Part shown: positions 47,840 through 56,864 of the stretch, in pieces | Position numbering within the stretch: position 1 is the stretch's first letter | Layout of the letters: the number at the start of each line of letters is the position of its first letter | Source: JAITMY01 sp031553765 | GTDB lineage: Bacteria; Bacteroidota; Bacteroidia; Bacteroidales; UBA932 | Direction of reading: 5' to 3' | Assembly (NCBI GenBank): GCA_031553765.1 | Contig: JAVBKY010000009.1 | Span: forward strand, 124,001-188,000 | DNA length: 64,000 nucleotides | Position numbers and translations under genes: made by a program | The notes under the pieces: generated by a model | What the model saw: the letters and a program-made list of their open reading frames with translations, nothing else | What the model was told of the DNA's origin: nothing | The model's database searches: none

Positions 47840-48490
47840 ATGAAAAGAATAATGCTTATACTTGCCACCGTGGCGGTGGCAGTATTTTACGGGTGTGATT
47901 CTGTTAAGTTGGTAACCTCGTGGAAGTCGCCTGATGCGAAAAAGGTAACCGCTTATAAAAAGATAATGGTGATTGGTCTTATGGGTGCCAAGGATCTCGA
48001 CATTCGTCAAAAGAGCGAGGCGGCTATTGTGCAAACGCTGAAAGCTTCGGGGGTAAATGCGCAGTCCGCCTACGATGCCTTTGGTCCAAAGGAATTTCGC
48101 TCCATGAGCGAGCAGGAGGTAGTAGGGCGCCTTAAGGCTGATAGCGTGGATGCCGTGATGTTTGTGGTGCTGCTTGATAAGGCAAGGGAAAAGGATTGGG
48201 TGCCCGGCTCGGTGTACTACACCCCCTACGCCGGTTACTATTACGGTTGCTACTGGTGCCACTACAACGCCATGTATGGGCGCGTGTACTCTCCGGGCTA
48301 CTTTAGCACCACTACCACTTACATTTTGGAAGCCGATCTGTATTCCGTACCCGATAACAAGCTGCAGTACTCGGCCTACCTAAAGTCGGTTGACCCCAGC
48401 AATGCTGCTGCATTATCGCAGCAATTCAGCGATAAGGTGATAAAAGACCTTGCTGATAAGGAGCTACTGGGCACAGCCTCAAAGAAATAG
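47840..48490 (+). CDS. Envelope lipoprotein, DUF4136-like
   Basis: A 216-residue protein with a lipoprotein signal (MKRIMLILATVAVAVFYGC, lipobox FYGC). The mature part starts VKLVTSWKSPDAKKVTAYKKIMVIGLMG, resembling the beta-alpha start of DUF4136-type lipoproteins. It has a Tyr/Gly/Cys-rich insert near the middle (YYTPYAGYYYGCYWCHYNAMYG, about 134-155). The function is unknown. It is a single gene with its own promoter, followed by a set of hairpins and a terminator. Confidence 0.7.
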   Translation: MKRIMLILATVAVAVFYGCDSVKLVTSWKSPDAKKVTAYKKIMVIGLMGAKDLDIRQKSEAAIVQTLKASGVNAQSAYDAFGPKEFRSMSEQEVVGRLKADSVDAVMFVVLLDKAREKDWVPGSVYYTPYAGYYYGCYWCHYNAMYGRVYSPGYFSTTTTYILEADLYSVPDNKLQYSAYLKSVDPSNAAALSQQFSDKVIKDLADKELLGTASKK

Positions 48491-48493
48491 TTA

Positions 48494-48581
48494 AGTTTCA
48501 TTTTGAAACCTCGTTATAATATAATATGGGGTTAAAAATTATACCATATTGAAGTTGTGAATTGAAATATGTGTTTCAATT
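48494..48581. other. Three small hairpins in the 3' region of the lipoprotein gene
   Basis: GTTTCA/TGAAAC near 48495, AATATGG/CCATATT (48523-48550) and AATTGAAA/TTTCAATT (48560-48581) follow one another before the terminator at 48603. They could be 3' UTR structure or part of a small RNA. Confidence 0.35.
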
Positions 48582-48602
48582 TGTAACCTGTACTGCTACT
48601 TT

Positions 48603-48652
48603 AACCGCAGATTTTAAATTATTTTTCCAATTTTAAATCTGCGGTTTTCTTT
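48603..48652 (+). terminator. Intrinsic terminator upstream of gdhA
   Basis: AACCGCAGATTT (48603-48614) pairs with AAATCTGCGGTT (48635-48646), extended by A/T pairs, followed by TTTTCTTT. Confidence 0.85.
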
Positions 48653-48679
48653 ATGGGGCTTAGTTTTGCTAAAAAATGC

Positions 48680-48687
48680 TACCTTTG
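48680..48687 (+). promoter_or_regulatory. -7 box for gdhA
   Basis: TACCTTTG matches TAnnTTTG, 40 nt before the ATG at 48728. Confidence 0.55.
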
Positions 48688-48727
48688 CACCCGATAAAAT
48701 AGTGTGAACAATAAAAACGAAATTGTT

Positions 48728-50065
48728 ATGAAAGCATCACAAGTGCTGGAAAACCTAAAGAGAAGGTTTCCTAACGAGCCCGAGTACCACCAGGCCGTAG
48801 AAGAGGTGTTGAACACCATTGAAGATGTATATAACCAATACCCCGAGTTTGAGAAGTACAACTTGGTAGAGAGGCTTTGCATCCCCGATCGTATATTCTC
48901 ATTCCGCGTAACCTGGATTGACGATAAAGGCAATACGCAGGTGAACATGGGTTACCGTATTCAGCACAACAATGCTATTGGCCCTTACAAAGGCGGTATC
49001 CGTTTCCACTCATCGGTTAACCAGTCTATTTTGAAGTTCTTGGCTTTTGAGCAAACGTTCAAAAATTCGCTCACCACGTTGCCTATGGGCGGTGGTAAGG
49101 GCGGTTCTGACTTCAGCCCCAAGGGTAAGTCAACTAACGAAATCATGCGTTTTTGCCAGGCTTTCCTGTTGGAGTTGTGGAAGCACATTGGCCCCGAAAC
49201 CGACGTGCCCGCAGGCGATATTGGCGTGGGTGGTCGCGAGGTTGGCTACATGTTTGGTATGTACAAAAAGTTGGCGTGCGAAAATACCGGAACTTTTACC
49301 GGAAAGGGTATTGAGTTCGGTGGCTCGCTCATTCGCCCCGAGGCTACCGGCTACGGTAACATTTACTTCCTTATGAACATGCTGAAGCGTAAAGGCATCA
49401 GCGATTTGAAGGGACAGGTTGTTGCCATTTCAGGTTCGGGTAACGTGGCTACTTTCACCGCGCAAAAGGTAATTGAGCTGGGCGGAAAGGTAGTAACCCT
49501 GTCCGACAGCAACGGCTACATTTACGACGCTGATGGTATTGACACTGAAAAGTTGAAATACATATTTGACCTGAAGAACGTACAACGCGGACGTATTAAG
49601 GAGTATGCCGATAAGTACAACTGCAAGTACGTTGAAGGTGGTCGTCCCTGGGCAGAAAAGTGCACCATTGCATGCCCCAGCGCTACGCAAAATGAGCTGA
49701 ATGGCGACGATGCAAAGGCTTTGGTGGCCAATGGCTGCATGGCTGTATCGGAAGGTGCCAACATGCCTTCTACGCCCGAAGCAGTTGAGGTATTCCTCAA
49801 GAGCAAGATTTTGTACGCTCCGGGTAAGGCTGCCAATGCAGGTGGTGTATCAGTAAGCGGCTTGGAAATGACGCAAAACTCAAACAAGCTGAGCTGGACT
49901 CGCGAAGAGGTTGACACCAAGTTGAAGCGCATTATGCAGGACATTCACGATGCTTGCGTGAAGCACGGTACCGATGCCGATGGCTACGTAAACTACGTAA
50001 AGGGCGCAAACATTGCGGGCTTTATGAAGGTGGCTAAGGCTATGATGGCGCAAGGCGTTATTTAG
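48728..50065 (+). CDS. gdhA: NADP-type glutamate dehydrogenase
   Basis: Starting at the ATG at 48728 the product has 445 residues, the usual length of the hexameric NADP enzyme; a GTG at 48704 is an alternative. It forms glutamate from 2-oxoglutarate and ammonia. Blocks seen are NAIGPYKGGIRFHSSVN, TTLPMGGGKGGSDF (catalytic Lys region), DVPAGDIGVGGREVGYMFG and the Rossmann VAISGSGNVATFTAQK. SNAGGVSVSG-type and EMTQNSNKLSW sequences close the active site. It is monocistronic, between two terminators. Confidence 0.96.
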   Translation: MKASQVLENLKRRFPNEPEYHQAVEEVLNTIEDVYNQYPEFEKYNLVERLCIPDRIFSFRVTWIDDKGNTQVNMGYRIQHNNAIGPYKGGIRFHSSVNQSILKFLAFEQTFKNSLTTLPMGGGKGGSDFSPKGKSTNEIMRFCQAFLLELWKHIGPETDVPAGDIGVGGREVGYMFGMYKKLACENTGTFTGKGIEFGGSLIRPEATGYGNIYFLMNMLKRKGISDLKGQVVAISGSGNVATFTAQKVIELGGKVVTLSDSNGYIYDADGIDTEKLKYIFDLKNVQRGRIKEYADKYNCKYVEGGRPWAEKCTIACPSATQNELNGDDAKALVANGCMAVSEGANMPSTPEAVEVFLKSKILYAPGKAANAGGVSVSGLEMTQNSNKLSWTREEVDTKLKRIMQDIHDACVKHGTDADGYVNYVKGANIAGFMKVAKAMMAQGVI

Positions 50066-50079
50066 TTTGCGTCTGCTAA

Positions 50080-50114
50080 ACCCTAACAGGGTCTCAAAAC
50101 CCTGTTAGGGTCTT
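50080..50114. terminator. ACCCTAACAGGGT palindrome after gdhA
   Basis: ACCCTAACAGGGT (50080-50092) faces ACCCTGTTAGGGT (50099-50111), followed by TCTT. It is a near-exact copy of the 36104 and 41246 palindromes. Confidence 0.7.
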
Positions 50115-50121
50115 ATGAAAT

Positions 50122-50155
50122 AAAAAAGGAGCGACAGTGATGTCGCTCCTTTTTT
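50122..50155. terminator. Bidirectional terminator between gdhA and the secreted unknown
   Basis: AAAAAAGGAGCGACA (50122-50136) and its exact complement (50141-50155) form a 15-bp stem with a 4-nt loop, working on both strands. Confidence 0.9.
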
Positions 50156-51050
50156 ATTTCAATCCACGCTTCTTTTCCTCTCTGGTTACAGTGCGCTTTT
50201 TTATTTCAATATTCGAAGGCGGCTTTACGCTTTCGCGAAGCATCCACTGCCCGTTTTCAAACTTTACGGCATCGTAACTTTCGCTGGGGATGTAATGCTC
50301 GTAACGGCCGCGCAGCTGACGGTACATAGGTACAAGGTTGGAGAAAATAATCATACCTGTGCTTTCCTGATAGCGCAGCTCCATTACTGCTTGCGCGTTG
50401 TACTCAAATATCATGCGATGCGTTACTCTGTTCTTACGCACAAAAACAGGCGCGCCAAAGGTGCATTCTCCGTTTTTTATGTTTAGCACATCTACCACCT
50501 TTTTATTGCTTTTTCCGCCTGTAGGCGAAATGCCCACCAGCGTGTACACCGGTGCATTGGTGTAGGGCATGTAGCGCTCCACCAGTGAGGTGTATAGCGC
50601 ACCAAACCACTCGTTGGCGCTTAGTACCTTATCCTCTGCAATCCTCGTGTCCTTGCGGTTATCGCGTAGCATAACTACTGTGCTTGCTGCATCGTTTTTT
50701 GTTTTTCTAAAAAGAACAAAGCCATAATATTTGAGCCCTTCGGGCAGGGGAACATTCCACGTAATAACGCGCACTAATCCATCTTGCGAGGTAACCTTAT
50801 ACAAGTACGGAATCGAATCGAAAGGGTAGGTGATGGCGGAATCCTGACGGAGTGTTTGCACCAGCAACTCGGAAAAAATGCGGTTGAGCTGCATACGCTG
50901 TGCTGTATCGCGTGTGGAGGCTACGCGCTGAATAGCTACACGAAGAGAATCCTCGTGTAGCTTAAATTCTTTGTGATTAAGGGCAAAAAGAGTGCTGCTC
51001 GCAAAGCAAAAAACAAAAATAAGGGAGATATGTTTTTTTAAAAAAGTCAT
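50154..51050 (-). CDS. Secreted protein of unknown function
   Basis: From the ATG at 51050 the product has 298 residues. A TTG at 51065 is possible but not needed. A Sec signal (FLKKHISLIFVFCFASSTLFA) leads to a charged, largely beta mature protein. It includes LVRVITWNVPLPEGLKYYGFVLF and a Tyr/Arg-rich C-terminal part ending in KKRTVTREEKKRG. I recognise it only as the type of conserved exported protein seen in Bacteroidota. It lies between gdhA (convergent) and the aminotransferase on the same strand. Confidence 0.65.
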   Translation of the reverse strand: MTFLKKHISLIFVFCFASSTLFALNHKEFKLHEDSLRVAIQRVASTRDTAQRMQLNRIFSELLVQTLRQDSAITYPFDSIPYLYKVTSQDGLVRVITWNVPLPEGLKYYGFVLFRKTKNDAASTVVMLRDNRKDTRIAEDKVLSANEWFGALYTSLVERYMPYTNAPVYTLVGISPTGGKSNKKVVDVLNIKNGECTFGAPVFVRKNRVTHRMIFEYNAQAVMELRYQESTGMIIFSNLVPMYRQLRGRYEHYIPSESYDAVKFENGQWMLRESVKPPSNIEIKKRTVTREEKKRGLK

Positions 51051-51077
51051 TTGTTTCAAAGTCAAATTCGTGGACTA

Positions 51078-51110
51078 ACCCTAACAGGGTCTCAAACCCT
51101 GTTAGGGTCT
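51078..51110. terminator. ACCCTAACAGGGT palindrome after the aminotransferase
   Basis: ACCCTAACAGGGT (51078-51090) faces ACCCTGTTAGGGT (51096-51108). The aminotransferase stop codon (51111-51109) overlaps its edge. There is no good T-run in the minus direction. Confidence 0.6.
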
Positions 51111-52308
51111 ACTCAAGGCAGCGATACAGTATTTCACACGCCTCGTCTATTTCATCATCTGTAATGTTCAGTGGCGGCGCTATGCGAAAGGCGGTATTGC
51201 AAAATAAAAACCAATCGATAGCCACACCCTGCTGCAGTGTTTTTTGAAAAAACTGCTGTATTTTTTCGGCATCGTTCAGCTCCGCGGCAAGCAGTAATCC
51301 TTCGCCGCGCACTTCTTTTACCAACGGATGCGCCAGCATTTTTTCGCGAAAGCGTTGGCTTTTTTCTTCCACTTGCGGCAACAGTTTTTCTTCCTCTAAA
51401 ACCTCCAACGCTGCCAGCCCTGCCGCGCAAGAAACAGGATGTCCACCAAAGGTAGTAATGTGCCCCAGCGCGGGGTTGGCAAGCGTACACATTATTTCGG
51501 GTGACGAAATAAATGCGGCTAGCGGCATACCTCCGCCAAAGGCTTTTCCTACGGTTAAAATATCGGGTGTTACCCCGTATTTTTCAAAGGCAAACAGGCC
51601 ACCTGTGCGCCCCATGCCCGTTTGTATTTCGTCGAAAATAAGCAGCGCGCCTACGGCGGTGCAGCGCTCGCGTAGCTTTTGTAAGTAGCCGTTTTGAGGA
51701 GTGCAGATACCTGCCTCGCCTTGAATTGGTTCCGCCATTACGCAGGCGGTGCGCTCGGTAATCTGCGCCAGCTGTGCTTCGCTATTAAAATCTATGTGGC
51801 GAATATCGGGTAGGAGGGGGCGGAAATTTTGCTTCCATGCTTGGTCGCCCATTGCGCTGAGCGCGCCTTGCGTGCTGCCGTGGTAGGCGTTGTTGAAGGC
51901 TACAATTTCAGTTCGACGGGTAAATCGCTTTGCCAACTTCATGGCGCCTTCATTGGCCTCGCTGCCCGAGTTGACGTAGTAAACGCTTTGCAAATTTTGC
52001 GGCAGTTTACTACAAAGTTTTTGCGCAAGCAGCACCTGCGGACTTTGAATGTACTCGCCGTACACCATAAGGTGCATGTACTGCTCGGTTTGCTGCTGCA
52101 CGGCCTGCACCACCTTGGGGTGGCAATGACCTACGCTGCTAACCGATACGCCCGACACCAAGTCGATGAAGCGACGACCGTCGGCGGTATAAAAGTAGAT
52201 ACCCTTAGCACGCAAAACCTCCAAACCCATAGGGGTGTTGGAGGTTTGAGCAACGTGCCTAAAAAAGAGGCTGCGTAGCGATGTGTTTGACATTACATTC
52301 TGTTGCAT
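51109..52308 (-). CDS. Class III pyridoxal-phosphate aminotransferase
   Basis: A 399-residue cytoplasmic aminotransferase of the acetylornithine/ornithine/4-aminobutyrate group. It has GVSVSSVGHCHPKVVQAVQQQ, YYVNSGSEANEGAMKLAK, the cofactor Asp in LLIFDEIQTGMGRTG, the Schiff-base lysine K255 in LTVGKAFGGGMPLAAF and TTFGGHPVSCAAGLAAL. The substrate cannot be decided from motifs, and no arginine-synthesis genes are adjacent. Starts at 52308 or 52293 (MSNTSLRS) are both possible. A TAACTTTG box lies at 52326-52319. Confidence 0.88.
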   Translation of the reverse strand: MQQNVMSNTSLRSLFFRHVAQTSNTPMGLEVLRAKGIYFYTADGRRFIDLVSGVSVSSVGHCHPKVVQAVQQQTEQYMHLMVYGEYIQSPQVLLAQKLCSKLPQNLQSVYYVNSGSEANEGAMKLAKRFTRRTEIVAFNNAYHGSTQGALSAMGDQAWKQNFRPLLPDIRHIDFNSEAQLAQITERTACVMAEPIQGEAGICTPQNGYLQKLRERCTAVGALLIFDEIQTGMGRTGGLFAFEKYGVTPDILTVGKAFGGGMPLAAFISSPEIMCTLANPALGHITTFGGHPVSCAAGLAALEVLEEEKLLPQVEEKSQRFREKMLAHPLVKEVRGEGLLLAAELNDAEKIQQFFQKTLQQGVAIDWFLFCNTAFRIAPPLNITDDEIDEACEILYRCLE

Positions 52309-52318
52309 TAATAGGTAA

Positions 52319-52326
52319 CAAAGTTA
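52319..52326 (-). promoter_or_regulatory. -7 box for the aminotransferase
   Basis: The minus strand reads TAACTTTG, 10 nt upstream of the ATG at 52308. Confidence 0.5.
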
Positions 52327-52408
52327 ACAACTTTCTGTAGCCTATTTATAAGTTGCCACGCATTTATAACGAGCTTTTGTCTATTTTTACATTTTATTTA
52401 ATAAAAAG

Positions 52409-53419
52409 ATGTTCGAAAAAAAATACAATCAGCCCATTAAGTTGCTTAATACCTTTGGTTTCGACGTTTTGGCGCGCTGCTTCATAAGGGCATACAGCGA
52501 GGAAGATATTTTGCAGGCACTTAATGATGAAGAGGTTAAAATGGGTGCTTTGCTGATACTGGGTGGTGGTAGCAACCTATTGTTTACCAAAAATTTTGAC
52601 GGAACACTTCTTCAACCTTTAATGCAAAACATTGATGTGGTGGAGGATAATACTGACAGCGTGTTGCTGCGCGTGGGCGCGGGTGTAGTGTGGGATGATT
52701 TAGTGGCGCATAGCGTGGCACAAGGCTGGTATGGTTTGGAAAATCTTTCGCTCATTCCCGGCATGGTGGGTGCCAGCCCTGTGCAAAATATAGGTGCCTA
52801 TGGTACAGAGGCCAAGGATGCTATTGAAAAAGTTCAGTATGTTGATACGCGAGATTTGACATTAAAAATATTGGTTAATGAGCAGTGTCGTTTTAGCTAC
52901 CGCAATAGCATTTTTAAGCAGGAGCTCAAGGGTAAAATAGTAATAACGCAAGTGTACTTTCGCCTGCGCAAAAATGGCAAGTTGCTTCTTTCCTACGGTG
53001 ACCTACAAAAAACGGTGGAGGGTATGGGAGGCGCATCCTTACAAGCAGTACGAAACGCCATCATAGATATACGCTGTAGTAAGTTGCCCGACCCTGCCGA
53101 GGTTGGCAATGCCGGCAGCTTCTTCAAAAATCCATTCATTGACAAATCGTTATACGATAGCCTGCTGCAAAAGTATCCAACCATGCCTAGCTATCTTGCC
53201 GATAGCGGTGTGAAAATTCCTGCCGGCTGGCTCATTGAGCAGTGCGGTTTTAAGGGTGTACGTCGCGGCAGTGTGGGGGTGCATCCCAAGCAGGCTCTGG
53301 TGTTGGTTAACTATGGTGGCGGTACGGGAGAGGAGGTTTTGGCGTTGGCACGCGAAATTTGCAGCACCGTGCGCGATAAGTTTGGTGTGGAACTCGAGAT
53401 GGAAGTAAACATAGCGTAA
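52409..53419 (+). CDS. murB: UDP-N-acetylenolpyruvoylglucosamine reductase
   Basis: MurB reduces the enolpyruvyl group in peptidoglycan precursor synthesis using NADPH and FAD. The 336-residue protein has the FAD-binding LILGGGSNLLFT, ENLSLIPGMVGASPVQNIGAYG and FRYRNSIFK-type (SYRNSIFK) blocks. The catalytic Ser is in GNAGSFFKNP (S237), followed by IPAGWLIEQCGFKG and HPKQALVLVNYG. Length fits type I MurB. It is divergent from the aminotransferase. Confidence 0.95.
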   Translation: MFEKKYNQPIKLLNTFGFDVLARCFIRAYSEEDILQALNDEEVKMGALLILGGGSNLLFTKNFDGTLLQPLMQNIDVVEDNTDSVLLRVGAGVVWDDLVAHSVAQGWYGLENLSLIPGMVGASPVQNIGAYGTEAKDAIEKVQYVDTRDLTLKILVNEQCRFSYRNSIFKQELKGKIVITQVYFRLRKNGKLLLSYGDLQKTVEGMGGASLQAVRNAIIDIRCSKLPDPAEVGNAGSFFKNPFIDKSLYDSLLQKYPTMPSYLADSGVKIPAGWLIEQCGFKGVRRGSVGVHPKQALVLVNYGGGTGEEVLALAREICSTVRDKFGVELEMEVNIA

Positions 53420-53531
53420 AAATCAGCCACTTCAGCCGTGCTATGCTAATTTTAACGCGCGGAGCTTGGCAGTTTGCAAAATTTGCTATTTTTTTGCCTT
53501 CGAAAAAACAGGATCAACCTAAAATTTTTAT

Positions 53532-55763
53532 ATGACGTACTTCTTTATTATTGTGTGTATTCTCATGGCTTTGGCCGTGATGGGACTTGTTGTAGGCGTG
53601 AGCAACGACGCCGTAAACTTTCTTAATTCAGCAATCGGCTCAAAGGCGGCTCCTCGCTACGTTATTCTTGCAGTAGCATCTGTAGGGGTAATGCTGGGCG
53701 CCGTATCCGCCAACGGTATGATGGAGGTGGCGCGTAGCGGTATTTTCCGCCCCGAAGCCTTTACCTTTATCGATGTGATGGTCATTTTTATGTCCGTCAT
53801 GTTCACAAACGTTATCCTGCTCGACCTTTACAACACCTTTGGCCTTCCTACCTCCACTACTATTTCGCTGGTGTTTGCGCTGCTCGGCTCGGCGGTGAGC
53901 ATTGCTATGATTAAGGTGTTTGAAGTAAATGATGTGGATATTACCATGCTGGGCAACTACATCAATTCGGGCAATGCGCTGGCTATCATTTCCGGTATAC
54001 TTATTTCGGTCGCCATTGCCTTTACGGTGGGTACCATCGTCATGTTCCTTACGCGTATTTTCTTTTCTTTCCGCTACAAGCGCATGTTTCGCTATTTTGG
54101 TGGTATTTGGGCAGGTGCGGCCATTACAGCCATCACCTATTTTATCATTATAAAAGGGGTTGGCGGCTCTAGTTTGAAAGGTACGCCCATACACCTTTAC
54201 ATTAAGGAGCATACCGGACTGATTTTGCTGTACAGCTTCTTGTTTTGGGCTGTGCTGTTGCAGCTCATCACCATTATTTTTAGAAAAGTCAATATTCTAA
54301 AATTTGTGGTGTTGGTAGGAACCTTCTCGTTGGCCTTAGCTTTTGCAGGTAACGACTTGGTGAACTTTATAGGAGTTCCGTTGGCAGGATTGTCATCATT
54401 TGAAGCATACCAAGCCGCTGGCGGAGTTAATGCCATTGCGCCTACCGAATTTTACATGGGCGACTTGGCAAAGCCAGTGTCCACAAGCACTTGGTACTTG
54501 GTGGCATCGGGCGTAATAATGGTGTTGGTGCTGTGGTTTTCGAAAAAAACGCGCACCGTTACCGAAACCGAGGTCGGCCTGGCCCGTCAGGATGGTGGTA
54601 TGGAGCGTTTTGGCTCCACCATGTTGTCGCGCACCCTTGTACGTGGCGCTATCAACGTAAACAAGAGCATTACCCGCTACGTGCCCGAACCCGTGTTGAG
54701 GTGGATTGACAAGCGTTTTGTAGTAAAAAAGAAAATGCTGAAGGATGGCGCATCCTTTGACCTGTTGCGCGCTTCAGTTAACCTTACCATTTCAAGTATT
54801 CTCATCGCCTTGGGTACCTCGCTTAAGTTGCCCCTTTCCACCACCTACGTTACCTTCATGGTGGCCATGGGTACCTCGCTGGCCGACCGTGCTTGGGGAC
54901 GCGATAGCGCGGTGTACCGCATTACGGGAGTGCTTACCGTTATTTCGGGTTGGTTCCTTACGGCATTTGTGGCATTTTTTGTGGCCATAATCATGGCGTT
55001 GATTCTTTTCTTTGGCAAAATATATGGAGTGATAGGCGTTACAGCGCTTTGCATATTGCTTATTATTCGCTCCAATGCCCTGCATAGTAAAAAGGAGGGA
55101 GCAAAAAACAAGACGCAGGAGGTGGTGAAGGAGGAAACTATTATTGAAAAGTGTATTGGCGATGTTGCCAAGTCGCTTGACGATGTGATTACTATATACA
55201 GCGACACGGTGGTGGGCTTGACCAACGAAGACCGTAAACTGCTTAAAACCGTGAAGCAGCAGGTAGAAGAACTACAGTTTGAAGCACGCGAAATGAAACA
55301 AAATATGTTTTATACGCTGCGCCAGCTGCAAAAAGATTCGGTAGATACAGGTCATTTCTACGTAATGGTGATTGACTATCTGCGCGAAATTGCAAGTGCC
55401 CTGGGCTACATTACCGATCCCAGCTTCCAGCATATTGAAAATAATCACAAGGGGCTTACACCTATACAGGCGAGCGAACTGTTGAATATTAATAACGAGG
55501 TGTCGAAAATGTTCAGCCGCATTCGCGGAATGATTGCTGAAAACAGCTATAGTGCAGTGCAGGAAATCATACAGCATCAGCAGCAGATAAATGAAATGAT
55601 TGCCGATGCCCGTAAGGCGCAGGTGAAGCGCATTAAGGCAGAAGAAACCGGAACGCGCAACAGCGTGCTATACCTCGGTTTCCTTAACGAAACTAAAAAC
55701 CTCATGCTGCAAAGCATTAACCTACTTAAGGCGTTGAGAGATTTTAGCGCCAATAAGATTTAG
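53532..55763 (+). CDS. Inorganic phosphate transporter (PiT family) with PhoU-like C-terminal domain
   Basis: A 743-residue membrane protein. Two PiT repeats are visible: GVSNDAVNFLNSAIGSKAAP and GLPTSTTISLVFALLGSA in the first, FAGNDLVNFIGVPLAG and LKLPLSTTYVTFMVAMGTSLAD in the second. About ten or more hydrophobic segments lie in residues 1-520. Residues about 540-743 are a soluble all-helical region (EKCIGDVAKSLDDVITIYSDT onward) resembling PhoU. This suggests built-in regulation of phosphate or sodium-phosphate uptake. A Ppx/GppA gene follows, which fits a phosphate/polyphosphate theme. Confidence 0.9.
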   Translation: MTYFFIIVCILMALAVMGLVVGVSNDAVNFLNSAIGSKAAPRYVILAVASVGVMLGAVSANGMMEVARSGIFRPEAFTFIDVMVIFMSVMFTNVILLDLYNTFGLPTSTTISLVFALLGSAVSIAMIKVFEVNDVDITMLGNYINSGNALAIISGILISVAIAFTVGTIVMFLTRIFFSFRYKRMFRYFGGIWAGAAITAITYFIIIKGVGGSSLKGTPIHLYIKEHTGLILLYSFLFWAVLLQLITIIFRKVNILKFVVLVGTFSLALAFAGNDLVNFIGVPLAGLSSFEAYQAAGGVNAIAPTEFYMGDLAKPVSTSTWYLVASGVIMVLVLWFSKKTRTVTETEVGLARQDGGMERFGSTMLSRTLVRGAINVNKSITRYVPEPVLRWIDKRFVVKKKMLKDGASFDLLRASVNLTISSILIALGTSLKLPLSTTYVTFMVAMGTSLADRAWGRDSAVYRITGVLTVISGWFLTAFVAFFVAIIMALILFFGKIYGVIGVTALCILLIIRSNALHSKKEGAKNKTQEVVKEETIIEKCIGDVAKSLDDVITIYSDTVVGLTNEDRKLLKTVKQQVEELQFEAREMKQNMFYTLRQLQKDSVDTGHFYVMVIDYLREIASALGYITDPSFQHIENNHKGLTPIQASELLNINNEVSKMFSRIRGMIAENSYSAVQEIIQHQQQINEMIADARKAQVKRIKAEETGTRNSVLYLGFLNETKNLMLQSINLLKALRDFSANKI

Positions 55764-55795
55764 GAAGAGAGAAGTTTAAGAAGATTAGGAGCAGT

Positions 55796-55834
55796 AAAAA
55801 GGGTTGTGCTGAATTGAGGCGCAGCCCTTTTTTT
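55796..55834 (+). terminator. Intrinsic terminator after the phosphate transporter
   Basis: AAAAAGGGTTGTGC pairs imperfectly with GCGCAGCCCTTTTT, followed by more T. Flanking 9-bp period sequence (GAAGTTTAA, GAAGATTAG before; complements after) forms an outer inverted repeat. Confidence 0.8.
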
Positions 55835-55881
55835 GAAATTTTTTCGTAATCTTCTTAGGACTTCCCAATCCTCTTTTTTTC

Positions 55882-55889
55882 TATCTTTG
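55882..55889 (+). promoter_or_regulatory. -7 box for ppx/gppA
   Basis: TATCTTTG lies 5 bp before the ATG at 55895, implying a very short leader. Confidence 0.55.
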
Positions 55890-55894
55890 TTTCT

Positions 55895-56797
55895 ATGAAA
55901 ATCTTAAAATTTGCCGCTATCGACATTGGCTCTAACGCCATTCGCCTGCTCTTTGCCAACGTGTTGGAGGAGGCCGGTGGGCATATTCAAATCAAGAAGG
56001 AGTCGTTGGTGCGCAACGCCATTCGTCTTGGCGACGATGCATTTATTCATAAGCATATTGGTGAGGAAAAGGTGGAGCGTTTGATACACCTGATGCATGC
56101 CTATAAGCACCTTATGGCAGCCGAGCAACCCATAGCCTTTCGCGCATGTGCTACATCGGCCATGCGTGATGCTGATAATGGTGCACAAATTGTGGAGCGT
56201 GTGCTGCGCGAAACGGGCATCAATATTGAAATAATTAGTGGTAAGGAAGAGGCGCAAATGGTGTATGCCAACGAGTCGGAACAGAAGATGGCAAGCCGCA
56301 ACAGCAACTTTTTGTACATGGATATCGGTGGCGGTAGCGTGGAGCTCACCATGCTCGAAAATGGCGAGGTGCAACGCTCGCGCTCGTTCAACCTGGGTAC
56401 AATTCGCCAACTCAATGGCATTACCTCAAAGGAGGAATTTGGGGAGATGGAAAAGTGGGTAAAGCAGTGCCGCAAGGATAACCAGAGGATTGAAATCATA
56501 GGCTCTGGCGGCAACATAAATAAGCTATACAAAATGGTGGGCACTAAGGATAGCGGTGTGCTGTCGCGCCGGGCGCTTAATAAGTCGCTTCGGATTATTT
56601 CCGGACTCAGCTATGAGGAGCGTATTAGCAAGTTAAGTCTTAATCCCGATCGTGCCGACGTGATTGTCCCTGCCCTCGAAACTTTTCAAAAAGTTATGAA
56701 GTGGAGTAAGGCAAAAAATATTGTGGTACCCACCATAGGTGTATCCGACGGTATAATTCATCAACTATATGATGAGTATAAGGCTGAAAATAGGTAG
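55895..56797 (+). CDS. Ppx/GppA family phosphatase
   Basis: A 300-residue exopolyphosphatase/pppGpp phosphohydrolase-type protein of the ASKHA fold. It has KFAAIDIGSNAIRLLF (phosphate 1 loop, about 5-20), RACATSAMRDADNG, EIISGKEEAQMVYANE, the second nucleotide loop NFLYMDIGGGSVELTML and EIIGSGGNINKLYKM. It is the short form without the C-terminal HD domain. Whether polyphosphate or pppGpp is the substrate cannot be read. It follows the phosphate transporter, with its own -7 box. Confidence 0.9.
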   Translation: MKILKFAAIDIGSNAIRLLFANVLEEAGGHIQIKKESLVRNAIRLGDDAFIHKHIGEEKVERLIHLMHAYKHLMAAEQPIAFRACATSAMRDADNGAQIVERVLRETGINIEIISGKEEAQMVYANESEQKMASRNSNFLYMDIGGGSVELTMLENGEVQRSRSFNLGTIRQLNGITSKEEFGEMEKWVKQCRKDNQRIEIIGSGGNINKLYKMVGTKDSGVLSRRALNKSLRIISGLSYEERISKLSLNPDRADVIVPALETFQKVMKWSKAKNIVVPTIGVSDGIIHQLYDEYKAENR

Positions 56798-56864
56798 TTC
56801 AGCAGAAATTTGCTATATTTACTTCTTGGATTTTAACGCAAAAACAAAATAAAAACACAAACTT

